This document shows, one piece after another, positions 51,291-60,009 of a DNA stretch of 60,095 bases (within the stretch, counting starts at the first letter, position 1; each line of letters opens with the position of its first letter). The stretch is from NCBI RefSeq assembly GCF_030651995.1, contig NZ_JAUSBN010000068.1, positions 1-60,095 of the forward strand, given 5' to 3'. The DNA is from Reyranella sp. Its GTDB lineage: Bacteria; Pseudomonadota; Alphaproteobacteria; Reyranellales; Reyranellaceae. The notes under the pieces are model-generated. The model had not been told where the DNA came from. It did no database searches and saw only the letters and a program-made list of their open reading frames with translations. The position numbers and the translations under genes are program-made.

Positions 51291-52916
51291 CTAGCCTCTG
51301 ACCTTCGGCATCATGATGAGGTCCCAGGGGCTGGGGACGTCGCCATGCGGGACCCAGACGAGGGCGGGCGCATTGAGCGCGAAGGCCTTGTGCAGGGCAT
51401 CTTCAAGCTGCCTGGCATCGAGCGCCTTGAACGAGGCGATGCCGAAGGAATCGGCCAGCTTGCCGAAATCGGGATTCTGCAGGTCCGAGGCGATCAGGCG
51501 GTTGCCGTAGCGCTCCTGCTGGATGCGCTTCACGTTGCCGAAGGCGCCGTTGTCGAACACCACGACCACCACGGCGATGTTGTGCCGAACGGCGGTCGCC
51601 AGCTCTCCCACCTGGTACATGAAGCCGCCGTCGCCGGCGATCGCCAGAACCTTGCGGTCGGGCATCGCTGCCTTCGCGCCCAGAGCCGTGCCGAACCCCC
51701 AGCCGAGATTGTCCTGGTAGCCGGGCGACAGGAACGTGCGCGGCTTCTCGATCGGCAGCGCGACGCGCGAGGCGAAGCCCATCTGCGAGACTTCGTCGAC
51801 GAAGATGCCGTCCTCGGGCAGCGCGTTGCGGATCGCCTTCAGGAAGGAGAGTTGCGGCTCGAGCGTCGACAGGCGCCCGGCGAACCAGGCGCGATGGCCG
51901 TTCAGCTCCTCGGCGCGCGAGGTGCGCTTGCGGTTGTGGCGGGCGAGGGCCGCGATCAGCGCCCGAAGTTGCGGAGCGGCGTCGCCGACCAGGGCTGCAT
52001 CGGGCTTGCGGAAGCGCTCCGGTTCGTCGGGATCGATGTCGACCCGCACCACCTTGAGCCTGTCGTCGATGCCCCAGCTGCCGTTCTGGATGAAGAAGCG
52101 CGTGCCGACTGCCAGCACGGCGTCGGCGTCCTTCCACAGGCGATGGCCGATCGGCATGTCGACGGCGAGCCGATGCGAGGAGGGGACGATGCCGCGGCCG
52201 CGCCGGTAGGAGCTGACCGGCGCCTCGAGCATCTCGGCGAGCCGGATGATCTCGGCGGACGCGTCCATGGCGCCGCCGCCCAGCACGATGATCGGTCGCT
52301 CGGCCTGGCCGAGGATCCGCGCGGCCGTCTCGACCGCCTCGTCGTCGATCGACTCCGGTGGTAGCGGCAAGGGCGCGTCTGGGATCACCACCTCGCTGCG
52401 CCTGGCCCAGGTATCGAGCGCGCATTCCAGCGCGACGGGACGTGGGCGGCCCGAGGTGGCCTGCCAGATCGCCTGACTGACCAGGGTCGGCGCTTCCTGC
52501 GGGCTGCGGATGCGCTCGGCCCATTTGGTGATGTGTCGCATGAGGCCGAGCTGATCGTGGATCTCGTGCAGGTGACCGTGGCCCCGGTCGATGTCGGCCT
52601 GCGGGATCTGGCCGATCAGGCCGATCACCGGCGCATTCATGCCGTAGGCCGTGAGCAGCGCCGCACCGGCATTGAGCAGGCCGGGACCGGGCACGACCCC
52701 GAAAGCCTGCGGCTTGCCGGTGGCGAGCGCCGCGCCCAGCGCCATGTAGGCCGCCGTCTGCTCGTGGCGCGGATGGATCACCCGCAGCCGGTCCGAAGCA
52801 TGATAGAAGGCGTCGAACAGCGGATCCTGGTGCAGGCCAGGCAGGGCATAGATCGTGTCGAGGCCGTGCAGCAGGAGGGTTTCGACCGTGGCTTCGGCGG
52901 TGCTGAGGCGGGGCAT
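51291..52916 (-). CDS. thiamine-diphosphate-dependent enzyme, acetolactate-synthase-like
   Basis: 541 residues. The N-terminal domain has ALPGLHQDPLFDAF and the catalytic glutamate in HPRHEQTAAYMALG. The cofactor motif is AIAGDGGFMYQVGELATAVR, closing with VVFDNGAFGN. It lacks the strict acetolactate synthase signatures and a small subunit gene. It could be a benzoylformate, sulfopyruvate or oxalyl-CoA type decarboxylase or a carboligase. No pathway neighbour helps. A second such enzyme is at 7052. Confidence 0.85.
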   Translation of the reverse strand: MPRLSTAEATVETLLLHGLDTIYALPGLHQDPLFDAFYHASDRLRVIHPRHEQTAAYMALGAALATGKPQAFGVVPGPGLLNAGAALLTAYGMNAPVIGLIGQIPQADIDRGHGHLHEIHDQLGLMRHITKWAERIRSPQEAPTLVSQAIWQATSGRPRPVALECALDTWARRSEVVIPDAPLPLPPESIDDEAVETAARILGQAERPIIVLGGGAMDASAEIIRLAEMLEAPVSSYRRGRGIVPSSHRLAVDMPIGHRLWKDADAVLAVGTRFFIQNGSWGIDDRLKVVRVDIDPDEPERFRKPDAALVGDAAPQLRALIAALARHNRKRTSRAEELNGHRAWFAGRLSTLEPQLSFLKAIRNALPEDGIFVDEVSQMGFASRVALPIEKPRTFLSPGYQDNLGWGFGTALGAKAAMPDRKVLAIAGDGGFMYQVGELATAVRHNIAVVVVVFDNGAFGNVKRIQQERYGNRLIASDLQNPDFGKLADSFGIASFKALDARQLEDALHKAFALNAPALVWVPHGDVPSPWDLIMMPKVRG

Positions 52917-52960
52917 GCTGGCTCTCTACGGGTTGACGGGAGTGCGATCAGGGCGATGAC

Positions 52961-53617
52961 ATGCGGTTGATGTTGTACGCGGTGCTCGCGCTGGGCGCGA
53001 TGGCCCTCCTGATGTCGCTCCTGTCATGGCTGGCCGAGCGCCGGCTCGAAACCCTGGCCGCGGCCTACATCACCGACGATCCGGCGAGGCTTCCCGACGT
53101 GCCGGTGGCGCTCGTGCTCGGGGCCGCCCCGATCGGTCCGGAGGGCGGGCCCAATCGCTACTTCGTCTACCGGCTCGATGCGGCGGCCGCGCTCTACAAG
53201 GCCGGCAAGGTGAAGTACCTGCTGGTGAGCGGCGACAACAGCCGTGCCGACTATGACGAGCCGACGGCGATGCGCGAAGGCCTGATCAAGCGCGGTGTGC
53301 CGGCGGAGGCGATCTACCGGGATTTCGCGGGTCTTCGCACCCTGGACTCGGTGCTGCGCGCCGAATCGGTCTTCGGCCAGACGCGCATGATCATCGTCTC
53401 CCAGCGCTTCCACCTCTCCCGCGCGATCTTCCTCGCGCGCGAGCAGGGGATCGAGGCCTGGGGCTTCGAGGCCCAAGATGTGAAACGCGCCTACAGCCTC
53501 ATGACCGAGCTGCGGCGCTACCCCTCTGCCCTGCGGGCTTACTTCGACGTCTGGTTCGACACGCCGCCGAAGTACACGGGGGCGAGCGTCGTTATCGGAA
53601 AAGATCCGCCGAATTAG
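52961..53617 (+). CDS. SanA/YdcF family (DUF218) membrane-anchored protein
   Basis: 218 residues. One N-terminal membrane helix (MLYAVLALGAMALLMSLLSWL) anchors a DUF218 domain: VALVLGAAPIGPEGG, YLLVSGDNSRADYDEPTAM, LRTLDSVLRAESVFG and IIVSQRFHLSRAIFLA. This is the SanA/ElyC layout, whose members affect envelope permeability and vancomycin sensitivity in enterobacteria. The mechanism is unknown. The stop codon is the start of the AGAGTCTTTC element. Confidence 0.85.
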   Translation: MRLMLYAVLALGAMALLMSLLSWLAERRLETLAAAYITDDPARLPDVPVALVLGAAPIGPEGGPNRYFVYRLDAAAALYKAGKVKYLLVSGDNSRADYDEPTAMREGLIKRGVPAEAIYRDFAGLRTLDSVLRAESVFGQTRMIIVSQRFHLSRAIFLAREQGIEAWGFEAQDVKRAYSLMTELRRYPSALRAYFDVWFDTPPKYTGASVVIGKDPPN

Positions 53618-53647
53618 AGTCTTTCGGCTTCAAGTCGATCCACACGA

Positions 53648-53758
53648 CCTCATCCTGAGGAGCGGCCGCAGGCCGCGTCTCGAAGGATCGGCAACAGGCG
53701 CGGTGCTCGTGCCCATGCTTCGAGACGCGCTCCTGCGGAGCGCTCCTCAGCATGAGGT
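53648..53758. repeat. palindromic intergenic repeat, family A copy 4
   Basis: CCTCATCCTGAGGAGCGGCC to CTCCTCAGCATGAGG between convergent genes. It is flanked by inverted copies of AGAGTCTTTC (53616-53625 and 53782-53791) that reach into both stop codons. Confidence 0.85.
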
Positions 53759-53789
53759 TGGTGGTGATTCTATCGATCTCGGAAAGACT

Positions 53790-54794
53790 CTAACGAGGCT
53801 TCGGTGCGTCCGGAGAGTTGGCCCAGTCGCGGAACTCGGGCACCGGGGAGACGACCGGCCTGCCGGCGAAATGGTTGTCGAGGTTGCGGCAGACGAGGTC
53901 GGTCATGCGGCGCTGGGCGTGCTGCGTGCCGCCGCCGAAATGCGGTGTCATCACCAACTTGTCGAGTTCGAGCAGCTCGGTGCCGGTGTAGGGTTCCTCG
54001 TCGAACACGTCGAGGGCCGCGCCTTCGATGATGTCGTTGCGCAGCGCGTCGGCGAGGGCCGCCTCGTCGACCGCCCAGCCGCGCGAGATGTTGACCACGT
54101 GGCCGCGCGGGCCCAGCGCCTTCAGCACCTCGGCGTTGATGATGTGCCGGTTGGAGGCATCCGACCGCAGGCAGACGATCAGGTAGTCGCACCAGGTGGC
54201 GAGCGCCATCACGTCCGGGAAATACGGGAAGTCGACATCGGTGCGCTTGCTGCGGTTGCAGTAGCCGATCTCGACGTCGAACCCCTTGAGGCGCCGGGCG
54301 ACCTCCAGGCCGATGGCGCCCAGCCCCAGGATGCCGACCCTGCCGCCGGTCAGGCCGGCGATGGCGCCGAAGCGGTTGGGGATGCGCTGCTTCCACTCGC
54401 CGCGACGGATCATCTTGTCGGCGCGGACCAGGCGGCGGGTCGAGGCCAGGAGAATGCCGACCGCGAGTTCCGCCACGTCGGGCGCATTGGCGTCTGCGCC
54501 GTGCGTGACCATGATGCCGCGCCGGCGCGCCGCTTCGAGATCGACGCGCTCGTAGCCCGTACCGTAGCAGCAGAACAGCGAGAGCCTGGGCAGGGCCGCC
54601 ATCATCGCGTCCGAGATCCCGACGCTGCCGGTGCTGACGATCGCCTGCACCGTGGCCGCGGTGCCGGGCGGGATGTCGGCGACGGTGGGCGTGGGATTGT
54701 CCATGTGCCCGATGATCTTGCAGCGCTCACCGAACGAAGCGAGCGTCGCCTTTGTGAAATGGAAGCCGGTCAGGATGTGCGGTTGGTCAGCCAT
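53790..54794 (-). CDS. D-isomer-specific 2-hydroxyacid dehydrogenase
   Basis: 334 residues. The NAD(P) motif is LGLGAIGLEVARRLKGFDVE, and the catalytic residues sit in VVNISRGWAVDE (Arg), LDVFDEEP (Glu) and VMTPHFGGGT (His). CNRSKRTDVDFPYFPD after the second strand has a basic residue pair, which often means NADPH preference. Substrates of such proteins range from glyoxylate and hydroxypyruvate to other 2-oxoacids. Converges with the SanA-like gene across a repeat. Confidence 0.9.
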   Translation of the reverse strand: MADQPHILTGFHFTKATLASFGERCKIIGHMDNPTPTVADIPPGTAATVQAIVSTGSVGISDAMMAALPRLSLFCCYGTGYERVDLEAARRRGIMVTHGADANAPDVAELAVGILLASTRRLVRADKMIRRGEWKQRIPNRFGAIAGLTGGRVGILGLGAIGLEVARRLKGFDVEIGYCNRSKRTDVDFPYFPDVMALATWCDYLIVCLRSDASNRHIINAEVLKALGPRGHVVNISRGWAVDEAALADALRNDIIEGAALDVFDEEPYTGTELLELDKLVMTPHFGGGTQHAQRRMTDLVCRNLDNHFAGRPVVSPVPEFRDWANSPDAPKPR

Positions 54795-54937
54795 GGTCGA
54801 GGCGTAGCATGGGAGATGGGAGCGGGTAAGCCGAAGGCGTCCGCGCGGCGAAAAACCGGCTTGGCAAAGAACGGATCGCTGTGCAAGGTGCAGCGCTCGA
54901 AGCGTCCCGCCGCGTTCAAACGGATCTGAAGCGCTCC

Positions 54938-56086
54938 ATGAAAATCGCCATCATCAAAGAACGCAGGCCCCACGAAACCCGTGTGGCCGCCACTCCAGAG
55001 ACGGTCAAGAAGCTGAAGGCGCTGGGCGCGGAGATCACGATCGAGGCAGGCGCCGGAACGGTCGCCGCCTATACCGACCAGGCCTACAGCGAGGCCGGCG
55101 CGACGATCGTGCCGGACGCGGCCTCGGCCATCGCCGCGGGCGACATCGTCTTCAAGATCCAGCGGCCGATGACGGCGGAGGAAGGGCTCGACGAACTCGG
55201 CCTGCTGCGCCAGGGCCAGACCCTGATGGCGCCGCTCGGGGCGCTGACCAACAAGGAGCTGGTGCAGGCACTCGCCTCGCGCGGCATCACCTCGTTTGCA
55301 CTCGAGCTGATCCCGCGCATCACGCGTGCGCAGTCGATGGACATTCTGTCGTCGCAGGCCAATCTGGCCGGCTACAAGGCCGTGCTGGTGGCCGCGAACA
55401 ATTACGGCCGCATCTTCCCGCAGATGATGACGCCCGGCGGCACGCTCGCGCCATCGCGCAGCTTCATCATGGGCGTGGGCGTGGCTGGCCTGCAGGCGAT
55501 CGCCACGGCGCGGCGCCTCGGTTCGGTCGTCACCGCCACCGACGTGCGCCCCGCCACCAAGGAGCAGGTCCAGTCGCTCGGCGCCAAGTTCGTGGCCGTG
55601 GAGGACGAGGAGTTCAAGGCGGCCGAGACCGCGGGCGGCTACGCCAAGCAGATGAGCCCCGAGTACCAGGCCAAGCAGGCGGCGCTGGTGGCCGACCACA
55701 TCAAGCTGCAGGACATCGTGATCACCACGGCGCTGATCCCCGGCCGCAAGGCGCCGGTGCTGGTGACCGAGGAGATGGTCAAGACGATGAAGCCCGGCTC
55801 CGTGATCGTCGATATGGCGGTCGAGCAGGGCGGCAACTGCCCGTTGTCGGAGTTCGGCAAGGTGGTCGAGAAGTACGGTGTGAAGATCGTCGGTCCGGCC
55901 AACCTTCCGGGCGAGCTGGCGACCGACGCCTCGGCGCTGTTCTCGCGCAACCTGCTGAATTTTATCACGCCGATGGTCGACAAGGAGACCAAGGCGCTCA
56001 CGATCAACCTCGAGGACGAGGTCGTGAAGGGCACGCTGGTCACCCGCGACGGGCAGATCGTGCATCCCTCGCTGACCCAGGCTTAG
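54938..56086 (+). CDS. pntAA: NAD(P) transhydrogenase subunit alpha 1 (NAD-binding)
   Basis: 382 residues. dI domain of proton-translocating transhydrogenase, binding NAD(H). The alanine dehydrogenase/PNT fold is shown by IIKERRPHETRVAATPETV, MDILSSQANLAGYKAVLVAA and VGVAGLQAIATARRLGSVVT. RPATKEQVQSLGAKFV is characteristic of PntAA. ATG 54938 was chosen to give MKIAIIKER. It is the first of three pnt genes, the split arrangement known from Rhodospirillum. Confidence 0.95.
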   Translation: MKIAIIKERRPHETRVAATPETVKKLKALGAEITIEAGAGTVAAYTDQAYSEAGATIVPDAASAIAAGDIVFKIQRPMTAEEGLDELGLLRQGQTLMAPLGALTNKELVQALASRGITSFALELIPRITRAQSMDILSSQANLAGYKAVLVAANNYGRIFPQMMTPGGTLAPSRSFIMGVGVAGLQAIATARRLGSVVTATDVRPATKEQVQSLGAKFVAVEDEEFKAAETAGGYAKQMSPEYQAKQAALVADHIKLQDIVITTALIPGRKAPVLVTEEMVKTMKPGSVIVDMAVEQGGNCPLSEFGKVVEKYGVKIVGPANLPGELATDASALFSRNLLNFITPMVDKETKALTINLEDEVVKGTLVTRDGQIVHPSLTQA

Positions 56087-56095
56087 GAGCGGCCC

Positions 56096-56518
56096 ATGGA
56101 CGACAAGATCGCAGGCGAGGCCTCCAAGCTCGCGACCCAGGCGCAGGACGTCGCCGCCCAGCTCAAGGCCCTGGCGCAGCAGATCACCGACGCGGCGGCG
56201 GCGAGCCCGGTCGCCATCCCCGACGGCCACATGCCGTTCGTGGCGCTGCTCACCATCTTCGCGCTGTCCTGTTTCGTGGGCTACTACGTGGTCTGGCGGG
56301 TGACGCCGGCGCTGCATTCGCCGCTGATGGCGGTCACCAACGCGGTCTCGTCCGTGATCATCGTGGGCGCGCTGCTGGCGGCCGGCCTCAAGGGGCTGGG
56401 CGCGGCGCAGCTCTTCGGTTTCATTGCCGTGGCATTGGCCGCGGTGAACATCTTCGGCGGGTTCATCGTCACGCACCGGATGCTGTCGATGTTCAAGAAG
56501 AAGCCGGTCAAGAAGTAG
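56096..56518 (+). CDS. pntAB: NAD(P) transhydrogenase subunit alpha 2 (membrane)
   Basis: 140 residues. It supplies the first membrane helices of domain II. Hydrophobic segments FVALLTIFALSCFVGYYVVW, VSSVIIVGALLAAGL and IAVALAAVNIFGGFIVTHRM are visible, the last being typical of PntAB. A coiled N-terminal extension (AGEASKLATQAQDVAAQLKA) precedes them. Nine bases after pntAA, 16 bases before pntB. Confidence 0.93.
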   Translation: MDDKIAGEASKLATQAQDVAAQLKALAQQITDAAAASPVAIPDGHMPFVALLTIFALSCFVGYYVVWRVTPALHSPLMAVTNAVSSVIIVGALLAAGLKGLGAAQLFGFIAVALAAVNIFGGFIVTHRMLSMFKKKPVKK

Positions 56519-56534
56519 TCGGCGGGAGCAAGGG

Positions 56535-57941
56535 ATGTTCACCCAGGAACTGGCCGCCTACGGCTATCTGATCGCCGCCATCTGCTTCATCATGGCGTTG
56601 CGCGGCCTGTCCTCGCCGACGACCTCGCGGCAGGGCAACCTGTTCGGCATCGTCGGCATGGTGGTGGCCATCGGCGTCACCGTGCTGTCGCCCGGCGTCC
56701 TCTCGCCCTGGCTGATCCTGGCCGGCCTGGTGATCGGCGGCGCGATCGGCACGTTCGTTGCCTTGCGCATCCAGATGACGGCCCTGCCGCAGCTCGTGGC
56801 GGCCTTTCATTCACTCGTGGGTCTCGCGGCGGTGTTCGTCGCGGCGGCGGCCTTCATCTCGCCCGAAGCCTTCGGCCTGGGCGTGCCCGGCAAGATGAAG
56901 GTGCAGAGCCTGATCGAGATGGGGCTGGGTACCGCCATCGGCGCCATCACCTTCACCGGCTCGGTCGTGGCCTTCGCCAAGCTGCAGGGTCTGGTCTCGG
57001 GCTCGCCGCTGATCTTCAAGGGCCAGCATCCGCTGAACGCGCTGCTGGGCATCGCGCTGGTCGTGCTGCTGGTCTGGTTCGCGATGCGTGGCCACACCTC
57101 GACCTTCGTCCTGCTGATCGTGCTGTCGCTGGCGCTGGGCTTCCTCCTGATCCTGCCGATCGGCGGCGCCGACATGCCGGTCGTGGTGTCGATGCTCAAT
57201 TCCTATTCGGGCTGGGCGGCGGCCGGCATCGGCTTCACCCTGGGCAACACGGCGCTGATCGTGACCGGCGCGCTGGTCGGCTCCTCGGGCGCGATCCTGA
57301 GCTACATCATGTGCAAGGGCATGAACCGCTCGATCTTCAACGTGATCCTGGGCGGCTTCGGCACCGACAGCGCGGCGGCCGGCGGGCCGGCGGCGAAGAA
57401 CGACAAGCCGGTCAAGGCCGGCTCGGCCGAGGATGCGGCCTTCCTGATGAAGAACGCGCAGTCGGTCATCATCGTGCCGGGCTACGGCATGGCGGTGGCG
57501 CAGGCCCAGCACGCGCTGCGCGAGATGGCCGACCTCCTGAAGAAGGAAGGCGTGCAGGTGCGCTACGCCATCCATCCGGTGGCCGGCCGCATGCCCGGCC
57601 CCATGAACGTGCTGCTGGCCGAGGCCAACGTGCCCAACGACGAGGTCTTCGAGCTCGACGACATCAATCGCGACTTCGCCTCGACCGACGTCGCCTTCGT
57701 GATCGGCGCCAACGACGTCACCAACCCGGCCGCCAAGACCGACCCCAAGAGCGCGATCTACGGCATGCCGATCCTCGACGTCGAGAAGGCCCAGACCGTG
57801 CTGTTCGTGAAGCGCGGCATGGCCTCGGGCTATGCCGGCGTCGACAACGAACTGTTCTTCCGAGACAACACCATGATGCTCTTCGCCGACGCCAAGGTGA
57901 TGTGCGAGAACATCGTGAAGTCGCTGGAATCGACGCACTGA
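56535..57941 (+). CDS. pntB: NAD(P) transhydrogenase subunit beta
   Basis: 468 residues. It contributes the remaining membrane helices and the NADP(H)-binding domain III. The membrane part starts LAAYGYLIAAICFIMALRGL. Domain III shows VIIVPGYGMAVAQAQHALRE, RMPGPMNVLLAEANVP and the NADP contacts VIGANDVTNPAAKTDP and RGMASGYAGVDNELF. The complex uses proton motive force to drive NADPH formation. The stop overlaps a possible CTG start of the TPR gene. Confidence 0.96.
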   Translation: MFTQELAAYGYLIAAICFIMALRGLSSPTTSRQGNLFGIVGMVVAIGVTVLSPGVLSPWLILAGLVIGGAIGTFVALRIQMTALPQLVAAFHSLVGLAAVFVAAAAFISPEAFGLGVPGKMKVQSLIEMGLGTAIGAITFTGSVVAFAKLQGLVSGSPLIFKGQHPLNALLGIALVVLLVWFAMRGHTSTFVLLIVLSLALGFLLILPIGGADMPVVVSMLNSYSGWAAAGIGFTLGNTALIVTGALVGSSGAILSYIMCKGMNRSIFNVILGGFGTDSAAAGGPAAKNDKPVKAGSAEDAAFLMKNAQSVIIVPGYGMAVAQAQHALREMADLLKKEGVQVRYAIHPVAGRMPGPMNVLLAEANVPNDEVFELDDINRDFASTDVAFVIGANDVTNPAAKTDPKSAIYGMPILDVEKAQTVLFVKRGMASGYAGVDNELFFRDNTMMLFADAKVMCENIVKSLESTH

Positions 57942-58870
57942 GCCGGCCTGCGGTCCTTGGCATCGTAGCGACGCTGCTCGCGTCGCCGGTCCTCGGCCAA
58001 ACGCAGGACAGACCGAGTCCGCCCTGTAGCGGTTCAGGTCGTACACCAGCCGTCATCGCTGCCTGCAGCGCCTTTCTGGCGGATAAGTCACGGAGTGCTG
58101 CGGCTGTCGCCGAGGCGCTTCGCTGGCGCGGCAAAGCCCGTTACGAGAGCAAGGATGCGGACGGCGCAATCGCTGACTTGAGTCTGGCCCTGAGCTTCGA
58201 CCCCCAGGATCGCACGGCGCTTTCAAATCGTGGAAGCGCGTATGCAATGCTGGGTGCTTTCGACATGGCCTTCTCGGATTTCAGAGCCGTACTGTCGATC
58301 GACCGCGACGACTTCAATTCCTGGCTAGGCTTGCTCAGCATCTACTGGCAGCAGAAGCGCTACGATCTTGCGATAGAAGCGATCGACGAGGCCATCCGGA
58401 TACAGCCGCAGAATGGCGCGCTTTACCTGACACGGGGCTATGTCTACCGGGACAAGGGCGATCTTGATGGCGCAATTTCCGATTTCGACAAGGCAATCTC
58501 GGTGTTGCCCAACTACAGCTACATGCTGACGGATCGATGCGTTCTGCTGTCGATGGTGGGGCGGCATGCCGAGGGACTTGCGTCATGCGAAGCGGCCATT
58601 GCCAAATGGCCTGATCAGGCGGGCGGCTACTTCGCCAGGGGAATCGTCAATCTGCACATGAAGCGCGCCGACGATGCGATTGCCGATTTCGACAAGGCCA
58701 TCGCCATCGGATCGCCGGCTGCGACGACGCCGGCTTCGCCACTCTATGGCCGAGGCGTCGCCAAGCGTCTCAAGGGCGATAATGCGGGCGGCGACGCTGA
58801 CATGGCGGCGGCGCAGGCCGTCGATCCGCTCGTCGTCGAGAGAATGCGGAAATCAGGAGTGAAACCCTGA
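57902..58870 (+). CDS. exported TPR-repeat protein
   Basis: About 311-322 residues. TPR units run from residue 60 on: ALRWRGKARYESKDADGAIA, AYAMLGAFDMAFSDFRAVLS, YWQQKRYDLAIEAIDEAIRI and GYVYRDKGDLDGAISDFDKA. A signal peptide (SRPAVLGIVATLLASPVLGQ) precedes them, so it is probably periplasmic and binds partner proteins. The start is uncertain. GTG 57902 overlaps pntB by 40 bases, while CTG 57938 overlaps the pntB stop (CTGA). No ATG exists in a useful position. Confidence 0.78.
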   Translation: MREHREVAGIDALSRPAVLGIVATLLASPVLGQTQDRPSPPCSGSGRTPAVIAACSAFLADKSRSAAAVAEALRWRGKARYESKDADGAIADLSLALSFDPQDRTALSNRGSAYAMLGAFDMAFSDFRAVLSIDRDDFNSWLGLLSIYWQQKRYDLAIEAIDEAIRIQPQNGALYLTRGYVYRDKGDLDGAISDFDKAISVLPNYSYMLTDRCVLLSMVGRHAEGLASCEAAIAKWPDQAGGYFARGIVNLHMKRADDAIADFDKAIAIGSPAATTPASPLYGRGVAKRLKGDNAGGDADMAAAQAVDPLVVERMRKSGVKP

Positions 58871-59481
58871 CTACCAACTACCGTGCCGTCATCTTCGATA
58901 TCGGCGGCGCGGTCGATCTTGAGTTTGCGTGGGAGATGGCGCTCGACGGCGCTATTGCCTCGGCCTGCGGGATGGAAGGCATTCGCGTCGATCCGGCGAT
59001 GGTGGAAGAGGCGTCCGAGCAGGCCGTGGCCGCCTTCGCGCCCGATGTCGTGCACCACATGATCGAGACGCTGTGCGGCGGCGAGCCCACGACGGTCGCG
59101 CGCGTGGTGCGGAGGGTCGAGGCCATGACGGGGCAACTCGATGCCTTCCAGATTCGGCCCGAAATCGAGGACCTGCTGAAGCGCCTCAAGGGGCGAGGTC
59201 TGGTGCTGTGTGCAGTCGAGCCCCGCTGGGAGCGCCTGGAGCGGGCCGGGATCGCGGAGCTGTTCGCGCGCGATCACGACGTCCCGCCGGTCGAGTGCAT
59301 CCTGGTCGGCGATCGCATCGATACCGACATTGCGCCGGCCAAGGCGGCCGGCATGGCGACCATCCAGTTCCGATCGGGGCGCTGGCGACGCCAGCGGCCA
59401 CGCTCGGCGGCCGAAACACCCGATGCCGTCGTGACCGATGTCGCCGAGCTGGAGGCGGCGATCGCTGCGCTCGTGGCTTGA
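58867..59481 (+). CDS. HAD-superfamily hydrolase, probable CTG start
   Basis: 204 residues. HAD motif I is AVIFDIGGAVD, near the N-terminus; motif IV is in ILVGDRIDTDIAPAKAAGM. An ATG at 58936 exists but would delete motif I. CTG 58867 has AGGAG 7 bases upstream and overlaps the TPR stop (CTGA), so a CTG start is likely. The second HAD aspartate is replaced by glycine (DIGG), common in phosphatases and haloacid-type members. Substrate unknown. Confidence 0.75.
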   Translation: MTTNYRAVIFDIGGAVDLEFAWEMALDGAIASACGMEGIRVDPAMVEEASEQAVAAFAPDVVHHMIETLCGGEPTTVARVVRRVEAMTGQLDAFQIRPEIEDLLKRLKGRGLVLCAVEPRWERLERAGIAELFARDHDVPPVECILVGDRIDTDIAPAKAAGMATIQFRSGRWRRQRPRSAAETPDAVVTDVAELEAAIAALVA

Positions 59482-59533
59482 GGAGAGCGCCCGCGCCTTC
59501 TTAGCTCACCGCAGTCGAATACGGAGGAATGAC

Positions 59534-59719
59534 ATGTCTCCCAAAAACGAGCCGAACTCCGGGAAGCCTCGCACATGCGCTTCGGTGGCTGAGTTGAGAC
59601 AAGCGGTGGAGGAAGCGCTTGCGGATCCGACGCCAAGCGTTCCGGCCCGAGAAGTCTTCCGCCGACTACGTGATCGTCATGCGGCGGCATTCGTTGCTGC
59701 TTCATCGAAGCCAGAGTGA
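59534..59719 (+). CDS. short orphan protein, antitoxin-like
   Basis: 61 residues. SVAELRQAVEEALADPTPSV, then PAREVFRRLRDRHAAAFVAA, resemble the helical neutralising part of small type II antitoxins, but no toxin gene follows. GGAGGAA precedes ATG 59534 at a good distance, which supports translation. The family is not certain and the resemblance is only in pattern. Confidence 0.5.
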   Translation: MSPKNEPNSGKPRTCASVAELRQAVEEALADPTPSVPAREVFRRLRDRHAAAFVAASSKPE

Positions 59720-59735
59720 TCTCGCGATACAATGT

Positions 59736-59834
59736 AAAGATCCCTCACTGCGTTCGGGATGACACCGTTTGTTTGATCGGCGCACTGCGCAAATCCCAAC
59801 CAAATTGTCATCCCGAACGCAGTGAGGGACCTTT
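59736..59834. repeat. palindromic intergenic repeat, family B copy 3
   Basis: AAAGATCCCTCACTGCGTTC...GGGATGACA and the inverse TTGTCATCCC...GAACGCAGTGAGGGACCTTT around about 43 bases that differ from copy 1. Confidence 0.85.
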
Positions 59835-59908
59835 CACCTACTCCGCCCTCTTTGGGCCAGATGCGATTGCCTTGCTGTGGTGCTCAAGCTCGCGAGTAGC
59901 CACGGCAA

Positions 59909-59932
59909 GAGCGCAACTGGAGTTGCGCGCTC
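59909..59932. repeat. short palindrome, family C copy 2
   Basis: GAGC-GCAACT-GG-AGTTGC-GC-GCTC. It shares the layout GCGC-N-ACTGGAGT-N-GCGC with the hairpin at 19535-19554. No gene was recognised between 59835 and the rpsU terminator. Confidence 0.55.
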
Positions 59933-59960
59933 CGTTGGCCCTTCCGTTGCCGGACCAAAC

Positions 59961-59986
59961 AAAAACCCCCGGGGATGCCGGGGGTT
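59961..59986 (-). terminator. intrinsic terminator of rpsU
   Basis: On the minus strand AACCCCCGG, 5-base loop, CCGGGGGTT, then TTTTG: a strong stem and T-run just after the rpsU stop. Confidence 0.85.
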
Positions 59987-60009
59987 GTCGTCTCGTGCGA
60001 GGAGGGGAG

